A stretch of 64,000 nucleotides of DNA, taken from the NCBI GenBank assembly GCA_934526065.1, contig CAKSZX010000003.1:1-64000 (forward strand), written 5' to 3'. Both the position numbers and the translations under genes were made by a program. The notes beneath the pieces were generated by a model. The model ran no database searches, was not told the origin of the DNA, and worked only from the letters and a program-made list of their open reading frames with translations. Below, in pieces: positions 38,189-46,610 of this stretch (the first letter of the stretch is position 1; each line of letters opens with the position of its first letter). This DNA comes from an uncultured Oscillospiraceae bacterium (GTDB taxonomy: Bacteria > Bacillota > Clostridia > Oscillospirales > Ruminococcaceae).

Positions 38189-38317
38189 ATACTGTTGCCT
38201 CCGTTATTTAATACGAGTATTTTATATAATAAGAATAACACATAAACGACTTTCGTTCAATTATATTCGCAAAAAATTTTAAAATTTATCTCAAAAATGC
38301 AACTGAAATTTGCCCAC

Positions 38318-38347
38318 GAAAAAGGGGCTGCTTTCGCAGCCCCTTTT
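38318..38347 (-). terminator. Terminator of the APC permease gene
   Basis: AAAAGGGGCTGC pairs with GCAGCCCCTTTT; on the minus strand TTTTTCG follows. The rest of the 38,189-38,442 gap shows nothing else. Confidence 0.8.
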
Positions 38348-38442
38348 CGGGTGATACTTTTTAAGCTTCATGCTCAGCGCAATATTCTAAGCCTAAATCG
38401 TGTAATTACTTTTTAAAATTGTAATAAATTCAAGATTTTTTA

Positions 38443-39804
38443 TTACAATAACTCGTAGTTAGCGGAAACCTTAACTTTACCGCTCTTAAGCATAACCTTT
38501 GAGTAAACAAATGCGAATATGAACATACCTATATTAGAATAGATAACCCAAGGTGCCTGGTTCTGGCAGTTCATGTAAGCCTGCATAAGCGTTACTGCAA
38601 GTGACAAGGACAACAATACATAAAGCATTGTATTAGATACATGGAACGGTGATTTTGCCCATGGTTCCGGGAAGAGCTTAGGCAACTTCATAATGCCCAC
38701 GATAAGGAACACACTGTTAATGTTACCGATAAAGAGAACGAGTTTACCTATCATTGAGATATTCATACCTGATACGATAGCAACTATGTTAACAACCGCA
38801 AATACTATAAGCCAACCATAAGGAACTTTATGTTTATTAAGTCTTGCGAATACCGGTGGGAACCAACCGTCAGCTGCAGCTGCGAACAACGGTTTAACAG
38901 CTGATGCAATTGAAGAGTTAAGTGTTGTACCAAGTGCGAAGCAAGCGCCGCAAATGACAAAGAAGTAGTAGCAAGGTGTAGGCATAATCATCTTAGCGAG
39001 AACTGAAAGGTTACCCGCTGCAATAACTTCAGATGCCGGCAAGATACCGCCGATACATGATGACATAAATGCGTACAAAATAGCAACGCCTAATGTAGAT
39101 ACGATAATAACAATAGGAATATCCTTTGTCGGGTTAACAGCTTCAGCTGAGAATGAAACGATAACCGTAGCGCCGCCTGTTGCGAATGTAAGATAAGAAG
39201 CAGCTTCAAGCAAACCTGAAATACCGTTTGAGAACAGCGGCTCGCCGAAGAGTTCATTGCCGAAGTAACCTGCCCACTGTACCTTCGGAACGCCGAATAC
39301 AGTAAACATTACAAGGGCGATGATGAGCAAATAGAACATGAAAGACTGTACCTTTGCCATCCAATCTGTACCGAACCAGTTGAGTGCAAAGAAAATCATA
39401 TAGAATATAACCGAGAATACCAACTCATGTTCGTAAATAACCGGAATGAGAGATCCCATGTAAGATACAAGACCAGTTGCAAACATAGCCTGCGACATAT
39501 TTGAGAAGATTTGAATAACAGAATAGTAACCTGCAAACTGGTCGCCTACAAAGATAGCGGCCTGTGAATAGAAACCACCCATAACACGAATGGTGGAGCC
39601 CATAAAGATTGACGGCAAAGAGCCGAAACAAGTCAAAACAGCGGCAACAACGAAAGCGATATTAACGGAACGACCCGTCATACCCAAGGCGGCAATGGAC
39701 ATAACCATAACGCCGGCACCGATAATCTGACCAACGGCGATAGACATCAAATCGCCTTTTTTAAGGGTCCTGTTTAGATCCTTAGTGGTATTAGTATTAG
39801 CCAT
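38443..39804 (-). CDS. APC-superfamily amino acid permease
   Basis: This 453-residue membrane protein has about 12 hydrophobic segments. The first carries the APC signature IAVGQIIGAGVMVMSIAALG, where the GAG loop binds the substrate amino group. ATG 39804 follows AAAGGAG; the frame open to 39843 is unsupported. Substrate cannot be named: amino acid, polyamine or organic cation are all possible. It is divergent from the TetR-like gene at 40048, which may control it. It has its own terminator. Confidence 0.85.
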   Translation of the reverse strand: MANTNTTKDLNRTLKKGDLMSIAVGQIIGAGVMVMSIAALGMTGRSVNIAFVVAAVLTCFGSLPSIFMGSTIRVMGGFYSQAAIFVGDQFAGYYSVIQIFSNMSQAMFATGLVSYMGSLIPVIYEHELVFSVIFYMIFFALNWFGTDWMAKVQSFMFYLLIIALVMFTVFGVPKVQWAGYFGNELFGEPLFSNGISGLLEAASYLTFATGGATVIVSFSAEAVNPTKDIPIVIIVSTLGVAILYAFMSSCIGGILPASEVIAAGNLSVLAKMIMPTPCYYFFVICGACFALGTTLNSSIASAVKPLFAAAADGWFPPVFARLNKHKVPYGWLIVFAVVNIVAIVSGMNISMIGKLVLFIGNINSVFLIVGIMKLPKLFPEPWAKSPFHVSNTMLYVLLSLSLAVTLMQAYMNCQNQAPWVIYSNIGMFIFAFVYSKVMLKSGKVKVSANYELL

Positions 39805-39990
39805 AATTTTTCTCCTTTTACAATAATTACACCCGTAAGGCAATCACCTTGCCCTTTGATTTGTAATAATCTTATAACAATTTGTTCACATTTTCAATTT
39901 ATAGAATTTTAAATTTCGTAAAAAAGTTTACATATTAACCAAAATTATAAACTTTTTATATTTGAATTTGTAGAATTTCATGTCATCACA

Positions 39991-40018
39991 TTGACTTATT
40001 GCTGTACAGGTGTATAAT
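39991..40018 (+). promoter_or_regulatory. Promoter of the TetR-like gene
   Basis: TTGACT (39991-39996), 16 bases, TATAAT (40013-40018), 29 bases before the ATG. The 39,805-40,047 divergent region is very AT-rich and could also hold an operator for the permease. Confidence 0.65.
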
Positions 40019-40047
40019 AACACCATATAGGGAGATGTTAATTTAAT

Positions 40048-40659
40048 ATGGAGAGTTTATGTGCAGTTAAGTTAAAACGCAGTGACAAAGCGTTTGTAAA
40101 TGCATATGCCGATTTGCTTACAAGTGGGTGTAGCGACAAAATTTATGTAAGCGATATTTGCAAAAAAGCCGGCTATACCACTATGTGCTTTTATCAAAAC
40201 TACGAGGATAAAAATGCCTTTGGCAAATTTATAGTAGATTACGAAACGGATTTGTACATTGAATGTATAAAGAGAATGAACGACCTTATACTCTGCGGTG
40301 AAGCCACGCCGGAAAAATTCATAGAAAGCGGCTGTGAATTCTTCTCACGTGTGTATGAAAAAAGAAATATATTCAGTTGTATTTTCAACGACCTTTTAAT
40401 AAACTCCACCGAAAGGTATATTGCCAAAAGAGTTGCAGACGCCATCGGGGAGTACATTCACTATGACGAAGAAAATCCGATTAAAAACGAATATCTTCAT
40501 TGGTTTTTAATGCGCCGTTATATGACGGCTTACCGCTTGGCTGAGCGCTGGTGGAAAAACGGATTTGACTGCAAACCGGAAGAGATAAGCGAGGTTTATT
40601 ACGAAATTTGTATGTTGCTTGATTCCGGCGTAAATCTTTCAAAGACAATCTTATTGTAA
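40048..40659 (+). CDS. TetR/AcrR-family transcription regulator
   Basis: This 203-residue protein has an N-terminal helix-turn-helix (DKIYVSDICKKAGYTTMCFYQNYEDKNAFGKFI) typical of TetR regulators, with the conserved F/Y-Y-x-N-Y-x-x-K turn. The C-terminal ligand and dimer domain is helical and cysteine-bearing, and resembles the DhaS/C-terminal TetR type rather than TetR itself. The start codon has only a weak GGGAG about 13 bases away. It is divergent from the APC permease, so control of that gene is the simplest guess. Confidence 0.78.
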   Translation: MESLCAVKLKRSDKAFVNAYADLLTSGCSDKIYVSDICKKAGYTTMCFYQNYEDKNAFGKFIVDYETDLYIECIKRMNDLILCGEATPEKFIESGCEFFSRVYEKRNIFSCIFNDLLINSTERYIAKRVADAIGEYIHYDEENPIKNEYLHWFLMRRYMTAYRLAERWWKNGFDCKPEEISEVYYEICMLLDSGVNLSKTILL

Positions 40660-40755
40660 AATGCAGGCGGCAAAACTTTTGCCGCTTTTTGTGTTGAAAT
40701 TATTATTTTTATACTGTATCATATAGATAAAATGCCAAAAGGTAAGGTGATTTTA

Positions 40756-42273
40756 ATGTTCAGCAAAACATACAGCTTCGGCGTTATGGGCATAGACGGC
40801 TATGTTGTAACGGTGGAAACCCATATTTCCGGCGGTTTGCCGGGTTTTGAAATTGTGGGTCTGCCGGACAATGCGGTAAAAGAGGCAAAAGAGCGTGTTC
40901 GCAGCGCAATAAAAAACAGCGGCCTCACCTACCCTGCCAGCCGAATAACCGTAAACTTGGCTCCAAGCGAAATTAAAAAAAGCGGTGCGGTTTACGACCT
41001 GCCTGTTCTGCTTGGTATTTTAGCGGCAAAAGGGGATATTCCCCCTATAAACCCAAAGTATTCTTTTGCGGCACAACTGTCTCTTGACGGCACTTTAAGG
41101 GGCGTTTCTGGCATTTTACCCATGGCGATTAAGGCGAAAGAAATGGGTTTTACCTGCCTGTTTGTTTCAAAAGATAATGCCAACGAGGCCAGTGTGGTTG
41201 ACGGTCTGCTTGTTTTCGGCATTGAAAGCGTAAGCGAAATAGTATCCTTTTTCAAAGGTGAAATCCGTCTTACACCCCACACATACACCGAGATTGAAAA
41301 GGAAGAAGAACTTTTGGACTTTCGGGATGTCAAAGGGCAAAGTCGGGCAAAACGAGCCTTGGAAATTGCCGCCGCAGGGGGACACAATCTTTTGATGAGC
41401 GGTCCTCCCGGTTCCGGTAAAAGTATGCTTGCCAAAAGGCTGCCCTCGATTTTACCTCCCCTTTCAAAAGCGGAAGCAATGCAAACCACAAAACTTTACT
41501 CAATAAGCGGTCTTATAGGCAAAGAAGAAGGGCTTATTACCAAAAGACCTTTCCGCAGCCCTCATCACACTGTGTCTGCGCCGGCTTTAACCGGCGGCGG
41601 CAGCAACCCCCGCCCCGGGGAAATTTCTCTTGCCAATAACGGCGTTTTGTTTTTGGACGAATTCCCATATTTTCAGCGTGATGTTTTAGAATCACTCCGC
41701 GCCCCTATCGAAGACGGCGTTGTCACGATTTCAAGGGTAAATTACAGTCGGACATACCCAAGCGACATAATGCTTGTTGCAGCCATGAACCCTTGTCCCT
41801 GCGGTTATTTCGGCTGTGAAAATCATGTTTGCACCTGCTCCGCCACAAAGCGACGGCGGTATATAAACCGCATAAGCGGCCCTATGCTGGACAGAATTGA
41901 CCTGCAAGTTAAACTTGAAGATGTTAAATGGGAGGATTTGACAGGCGAAGAAAAATCCGAGCCATCCGCAGAAATTTTAAAACGAGTTATCGCCGCCAGA
42001 GCCCTGCAAACCAAGCGCTTTGCCGGTACTGACATAAAGACCAACAGCGGCATACCGCCGAAATATATGGCAAAATTCTGCCCGGTTACAGCCAAAGGTC
42101 AAGAGGTGCTTAAAAAGATTTTTGACAGAATGAGCCTTTCCGCCCGTTCCTATGATAAAATACTAAAAGTAGCCAGAACCATAGCGGATTTGGATCACTG
42201 TGATATAATAGATTCTTCTCATATTATGGAGGCGGTGCAGTACCGCCGGTTAGACAGAGATTTTAACATTTAA
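40756..42273 (+). CDS. comM: YifB/ComM-family Mg-chelatase-like AAA+ ATPase
   Basis: This 505-residue protein is related to ComM, a hexameric branch-migration helicase that helps integrate transformed DNA. The N-terminal Lon-protease-like domain has LPGFEIVGLPDNAVKEAKERV. The AAA+ core has GPPGSGKSMLAKRLP (Walker A), NNGVLFLDEFPYF (Walker B) and AAMNPCPCG. The C-terminal domain has ARSYDKILKVARTIADL. I chose ATG 40756 after AAGGTGA over ATG 40732, since the family starts MFSKTYSFG. No competence genes are nearby. Confidence 0.9.
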   Translation: MFSKTYSFGVMGIDGYVVTVETHISGGLPGFEIVGLPDNAVKEAKERVRSAIKNSGLTYPASRITVNLAPSEIKKSGAVYDLPVLLGILAAKGDIPPINPKYSFAAQLSLDGTLRGVSGILPMAIKAKEMGFTCLFVSKDNANEASVVDGLLVFGIESVSEIVSFFKGEIRLTPHTYTEIEKEEELLDFRDVKGQSRAKRALEIAAAGGHNLLMSGPPGSGKSMLAKRLPSILPPLSKAEAMQTTKLYSISGLIGKEEGLITKRPFRSPHHTVSAPALTGGGSNPRPGEISLANNGVLFLDEFPYFQRDVLESLRAPIEDGVVTISRVNYSRTYPSDIMLVAAMNPCPCGYFGCENHVCTCSATKRRRYINRISGPMLDRIDLQVKLEDVKWEDLTGEEKSEPSAEILKRVIAARALQTKRFAGTDIKTNSGIPPKYMAKFCPVTAKGQEVLKKIFDRMSLSARSYDKILKVARTIADLDHCDIIDSSHIMEAVQYRRLDRDFNI

Positions 42274-42285
42274 ACCCCACATAAA

Positions 42286-42316
42286 CAAAGCCGACCCAAA
42301 AGGGTCGGCATTTTTT
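42286..42316. terminator. Bidirectional terminator between comM and the membrane Trx gene
   Basis: GCCGACCC (42290-42297) pairs with GGGTCGGC (42302-42309). The plus strand continues ATTTTTT and the minus strand TTTGTTTATG. It serves convergent genes. Confidence 0.85.
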
Positions 42317-43004
42317 ATAAATCTTCCGTAAAATATATGTTTTTCATTCGGTACATATGGAGTATATCATCTAAATTATCGCTTATGTCATCATAAGTTA
42401 AAACGCTGTCCGCCTTGCCGTTTACAAACACAATAAGCCGAGGCAATCCTTCTATTCCATATTTATTGATAAATTCATAATATTCATCTTTTTTGTTTTC
42501 TCTGTCGGCTGTGCCGTCATAAGAATAGACTTTCAAAGGTTGATTTTTCAATGTATTGTCAATCGCATAATCAGTTTCTTTGCAATACATGCAAGAATCA
42601 CGACGAACATATACCATATAATTGCCTCTTTCAATTGAAGATGCCTGTTCAAGGGATATTTCCTGCAAGGCATATCTTTCGTTTCTCAATAAATACGAAT
42701 TTTTAAAATGCCTGTAAATTTGCACAAAACTGTCACCGCACAATAAAATGTTAAACGCAAGCACAGCAACTGATACAAGTGATATAAGCTTTTTCTTGCC
42801 TGTCATATACAGTAAAAGTGTCACCGCTGAATACACGGCAAATATCACAATCGGCACTGCAAGCCAAGTGTAGTAGTTGTAATACGGCAAATATCCATCA
42901 AATTTTTCAAGGCGTAGCTGCAAAATATACGTCAATGAATATGCGAACAAGAATATGATGTTGATCCAGTAACCTATCGGGATTTCTAATAATTTCTTTT
43001 TCAT
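42315..43004 (-). CDS. Membrane-anchored thioredoxin-fold protein, coupled to the DUF2599 gene
   Basis: This 229-residue protein has three hydrophobic spans in the first 90 residues (near 11-30, 46-67 and 72-90). A thioredoxin-like domain follows, with a redox motif Cys138-Met-Tyr-Cys141 and a cis-proline-type GIEGLPRLIVFVNGK. The topology should place the Trx domain outside the membrane. It resembles accessory thiol-disulfide proteins next to some bacteriocin genes. Its ATG at 43004 overlaps the upstream TGA as ATGA, so translation is coupled to the DUF2599 gene. A GTG at 43013 is an alternative start. I infer that it makes or repairs a disulfide in that secreted partner. Confidence 0.7.
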   Translation of the reverse strand: MKKKLLEIPIGYWINIIFLFAYSLTYILQLRLEKFDGYLPYYNYYTWLAVPIVIFAVYSAVTLLLYMTGKKKLISLVSVAVLAFNILLCGDSFVQIYRHFKNSYLLRNERYALQEISLEQASSIERGNYMVYVRRDSCMYCKETDYAIDNTLKNQPLKVYSYDGTADRENKKDEYYEFINKYGIEGLPRLIVFVNGKADSVLTYDDISDNLDDILHMYRMKNIYFTEDL

Positions 43005-43834
43005 GGATTGCACTTCTTTCGGAGCATCTCACTCCATGAGACTATCGGTCGATACTCTTCCAGGTTCCAACAATATACTCCAGCCAATTCGTGGTGGCAT
43101 TTGAACTGATTATACAATGTTGTAGGATTATTCACCCATTTAGTTCTATCGCTACCTGTTAAAGTACTCCTCATCCGAGTATCTATTGCATTCCATGACA
43201 GAGTTAATGTATTAAATCCTGAGCCTTGGTCCGCACTGAATGCGCCGTAATTTGGCGTCATCCAAAAATCGTGATACTCTCCACCGTTGTTATATCCATA
43301 CCCAAAAAAGTAATATGACCACCGTCTTGTTGCCGTTACAGTAACTGCGCTACTTATAGCGTTAATTCCATTTTTAGGTACTTCATGAATTATCGAATTA
43401 TCGTTAGATATTATATTTCTACCATAAGAAACCTTTCCGTTTTCAAGTTCAATGACAGGAATGTCAACAACAGCAATCATATTATCATCAGCATCGTATA
43501 TACCAATAATATTTTTTTCTATCCCTTCGTTAGAAACTGGTTGCAGATATTGCCCATCCACAAGTTCGAATGTCGTTGTGAACATGTCTTTCGAGCTATG
43601 ACTTTCAAGTGTAACGGTATCTGATGAACTATCTTGCGAATAAGTAACTATCTCATCAGAATCGTATAAATTGGTATTAAATGTTATAGAGGAATTTTCG
43701 TTTTTCAAAGTATGCTCAATTTTAGGGGTTTCATATTTAGAAATGTCATCCAAATATGCCCAACCATGTATTGATGATATTGATATTGCCCCAATAATCA
43801 TAGCCGATACTGCTAACATTTTTTTAAATTTCAT
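43001..43834 (-). CDS. Secreted DUF2599-domain protein
   Basis: This 277-residue protein has a signal peptide (MKFKKMLAVSAMIIGAISISS). Its acidic N-terminal half is rich in S, D, N and T and has no recognised fold. The C-terminal third fits DUF2599: LSWNAIDTRMRS, LYNQFKCHHELAG, YCWNLEEYRPIVSW. Its only cysteines are C246, C255 and C275, all in this domain. DUF2599 has no firm function; members are secreted by diverse Gram-positives. The ATG at 43834 follows AAAGGAG and a consensus promoter lies upstream. The gene is AT-rich relative to its neighbours and may be acquired. Confidence 0.75.
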   Translation of the reverse strand: MKFKKMLAVSAMIIGAISISSIHGWAYLDDISKYETPKIEHTLKNENSSITFNTNLYDSDEIVTYSQDSSSDTVTLESHSSKDMFTTTFELVDGQYLQPVSNEGIEKNIIGIYDADDNMIAVVDIPVIELENGKVSYGRNIISNDNSIIHEVPKNGINAISSAVTVTATRRWSYYFFGYGYNNGGEYHDFWMTPNYGAFSADQGSGFNTLTLSWNAIDTRMRSTLTGSDRTKWVNNPTTLYNQFKCHHELAGVYCWNLEEYRPIVSWSEMLRKKCNP

Positions 43835-43931
43835 AAATTATTCTCCTTTCAAATTACATAAAAGATAAAATATCCTCAATAGCATATTATACCATAATAA
43901 CATCACATCCTCTTCTTAGCTTTACACACAC

Positions 43932-43960
43932 ATTATACCAAATATCATTTAATATGTCAA
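43932..43960 (-). promoter_or_regulatory. Consensus promoter of the DUF2599 cassette
   Basis: On the minus strand TTGACA (43955-43960), 17 bases, TATAAT (43932-43937). The predicted leader is about 90 bases and AT-rich. Confidence 0.8.
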
Positions 43961-44015
43961 TATGTATTTTAATTATTAAAACTGTGCATTATTTTCGTGC
44001 ATTTTACCAAATTAT

Positions 44016-44046
44016 AAACAAAACAGCCGACAAATCTGTCGGCTGT
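44016..44046 (-). terminator. Terminator of the glycogen operon
   Basis: ACAGCCGACA pairs with TGTCGGCTGT; on the minus strand TTTGTTTATAA follows, just beyond the glgA stop at 44051. Confidence 0.85.
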
Positions 44047-44050
44047 ATCT

Positions 44051-45475
44051 TTACCAAAGTGTAAGGCAATTTTCGTACATTTTAATATACTCTTTTGCGC
44101 TGTTTTTCCAACTGTTATCGCACTCCATGGCTCGCTTAACAAGGATTTTCCAACCCTTTTTGTCTTGATAACCCTCATAAGCACGCATACAGCAATCGTA
44201 CAATTCGTCGGCGGAATAGCCCCGGAATGTAAAACCGTTGCCCTCTCCGTCAAGGGAGTCTTTAACGCTGTCTTTAAGTCCGCCGGTTTCCCTTACGATA
44301 GGCACCGTGCCGTAGCGCAGGGCAATCATTTGGCTTAAACCGCATGGTTCCGACTTGCTGGGCATTAAAAACATATCGCTGCCTGCGTAAATTTTGCGTG
44401 CCAAAGCCGGTACAAAGCCGATTTCAACACCTACCCTGCCCGGATATTTACCTGCCAGGTATCTGAAAAATTCTTCGTACTGCCACTCGCCGCTGCCAAG
44501 GCAAACAAGCTGATAACCCCGATTTACAAGTCTTTCGGCGCTGTCCCTTATTATGTCAACCCCCTTGTGGTCAACAAGTCTTGACACAATAGAAATTATC
44601 GGGCTGTCATCTTTTTCAAGATTAAAGTATTCTCTCAAATCATTTTTGCAAGCCGCCTTGCCTTTTATAAAAGCACCGCTGTAATAATTCTTTACTATAA
44701 GTTTATCTGTCTTAGGATTATACTCATCGTAATCAATTCCGTTGAGAATACCCTGAATTTTAAACTGTCTGGCCTGCAAAATTCCGTCGAGACCGCAGGC
44801 GTACCAAGGGTCGAGAATTTGCCCTGCGTAAGTGGGCGAAACCGTTGTAACCTTATCCGCAGCCTCAATGGCAGCCTTCATATAGTTGGCGTCGCCGTTG
44901 TATTCCAAAAGGTGCTTCCATGCGTCCGGCACACCTACAACTTCATCAATAACATTTAATCCGTACTGACCCTGATATTGAATGTTGTGTATGGTAAAAA
45001 CGGTTTTTATGCCGTAAAACTTATCCAAATGCCTGTAATAGCTGTTTATATACAAATTCACAAGGGCGGTTTGCCAATCGTTTGTGTGTATAACATCGGG
45101 ACCGAAGTCTATATATTGCATGCTCTCCAAAATTGCCTTTGAAAAATACGCAAACCTCTCCCCGTCGTCATAATAGCCGTACAAACCCGGACGATAGAAA
45201 TAATACTCATTGTCAATAAAGTAGTATGTTACCCCGTCCTTTTCCAGTGTAAACAAGCCGCAGTACCGATTGCGCCAACCAAAGGGAACATAAAAACTTG
45301 TTATAAATTTTAAATCGTCAATATATTTATCTTTTGTCTTTTGGTAAAGGGGCAAAATCACCCTTACATCAAGTCCTTCTTTTACAAGGGCTTTCGGCAA
45401 ACTGCCGGTTACATCTCCCAAACCGCCGCTGGCGGCAAATGGAACACATTCGCTTGAACAAAACAGAACCTTCAC
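44051..45475 (-). CDS. glgA: Glycogen synthase (ADP-glucose)
   Basis: This 474-residue GT5 glycosyltransferase extends alpha-1,4-glucan chains from ADP-glucose. The N-terminal domain reads MKVLFCSSECVPFAASGGLG, so the usual KxGG lysine is replaced in this copy (AASGG). The C-terminal domain has the retaining-GT-B motif MPSKSEPCGLSQMIALRYGTVPIVRETGGL. It has the normal length. It is the last gene of glgB-glgC-glgD-glgA and ends in a terminator. The motif change is also found in some clostridial paralogues as I recall, so loss of activity is not implied. Confidence 0.93.
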   Translation of the reverse strand: MKVLFCSSECVPFAASGGLGDVTGSLPKALVKEGLDVRVILPLYQKTKDKYIDDLKFITSFYVPFGWRNRYCGLFTLEKDGVTYYFIDNEYYFYRPGLYGYYDDGERFAYFSKAILESMQYIDFGPDVIHTNDWQTALVNLYINSYYRHLDKFYGIKTVFTIHNIQYQGQYGLNVIDEVVGVPDAWKHLLEYNGDANYMKAAIEAADKVTTVSPTYAGQILDPWYACGLDGILQARQFKIQGILNGIDYDEYNPKTDKLIVKNYYSGAFIKGKAACKNDLREYFNLEKDDSPIISIVSRLVDHKGVDIIRDSAERLVNRGYQLVCLGSGEWQYEEFFRYLAGKYPGRVGVEIGFVPALARKIYAGSDMFLMPSKSEPCGLSQMIALRYGTVPIVRETGGLKDSVKDSLDGEGNGFTFRGYSADELYDCCMRAYEGYQDKKGWKILVKRAMECDNSWKNSAKEYIKMYENCLTLW

Positions 45476-45487
45476 AGAATTACCCCC

Positions 45488-46609
45488 TTACACTATCTCT
45501 TTTTTGCCTACAAACACAGGGTGATTTGCGTCCCCGATAAGCCTTTTATCCTTTGTGATAACGGCCTTTTTATCGCAGATTACATTTTCAAGTATTGCGC
45601 CGTCCTCAACAATGGCATCTTGCATAAGCACACAGTTTGTAACTATTGCGCCTTTGCCGATTTTTACACCTCTGAAAAGCACACTGTGCTCAACATATCC
45701 CTCTATGCAACAGCCGTCAGCAACAATATCGTTTTTAACCGAGCTTCCCCGCAAATATCTCGCCGGTGCATCATCACGAATTTTTGTGTAAACCGGATGC
45801 TGCGAGAACAGGCTGTCCATAACCCTTTTGTCAAGAAGATCCATATTGGCGTCAAAATAGCATTTAAGGCTTTGTATTCTGCTTAAATATCCGGTGTAAG
45901 AATAACCGTAAATCTTTAAATTTTCTGTGTTTTTCTGTAAAACATCATTCTCAAAATTTATAAATCCCTTTTTATAACATTCGTGTACCAGCTCAACCAA
46001 AAGTTTTTTGTCAATAACATAAGCCCACATGGCGTTATTTGCCACAACGCCCCGGTTTTCGTTAACATACACCCCTGTTATTCTGTCGTCATCGCCTATT
46101 TCAAAGGTCACATTATCCTTTTCACTGCAAGTTGTAATTTTTTCCGTCTTGTATATCGCAGTGATTTGAGCGCCTTTTTCATAATGTTTTTCAAGGACAT
46201 CTTTATAATCTATACAGCTTACAATACCGCTGTCGGCCAAGATTACGGTGTCCCGTCCGTTTTCGTCAATAAATGTTAGAATGTTGTTTAAAGCCTCGAT
46301 TTTGCCCTTATAGGACCGCATACCGGATTCCGCAAAAGGCGGGAAAATGCGCAAACCGCCGTTTTTTCTTGCCAAATCATACTCCCTGCCGGAGCCCAAA
46401 TGATCCATAAGAGAAACATAGTTTCTTTTAACCACAAGGCACACATTGTTTACCCCTGCGGCTACAAATTCCGAAAGGGTAAAATCTATAAGTCTGTATC
46501 TGCCGCCGAAAGGAATACTTGCGCTGGTGCGCAGCTCGGTAAGTTCCTTTACAGCCTCGTCATGCATATTGGGGAATATAATACCCAAAACTTTATTTCC
46601 GCTTGTCAT
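45488..46609 (-). CDS. glgD: Glucose-1-phosphate adenylyltransferase subunit GlgD
   Basis: This 373-residue GlgC paralogue combines with GlgC in Firmicutes to form a more active heteromeric enzyme. It has the nucleotidyltransferase fold start SIPFGGRYRLIDFTLSEFVAAGV and a C-terminal hexapeptide beta-helix (VKIGKGAIVTNCVLMQDAIVE). The catalytic GGxGxRL loop of GlgC is absent (GIIFPNMHDEA), as usual for GlgD. ATG 46609 is two bases after the glgC stop; a GTG at 46618 overlapping glgC is an alternative start. Confidence 0.93.
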   Translation of the reverse strand: MTSGNKVLGIIFPNMHDEAVKELTELRTSASIPFGGRYRLIDFTLSEFVAAGVNNVCLVVKRNYVSLMDHLGSGREYDLARKNGGLRIFPPFAESGMRSYKGKIEALNNILTFIDENGRDTVILADSGIVSCIDYKDVLEKHYEKGAQITAIYKTEKITTCSEKDNVTFEIGDDDRITGVYVNENRGVVANNAMWAYVIDKKLLVELVHECYKKGFINFENDVLQKNTENLKIYGYSYTGYLSRIQSLKCYFDANMDLLDKRVMDSLFSQHPVYTKIRDDAPARYLRGSSVKNDIVADGCCIEGYVEHSVLFRGVKIGKGAIVTNCVLMQDAIVEDGAILENVICDKKAVITKDKRLIGDANHPVFVGKKEIV

Positions 46610-46610
46610 A

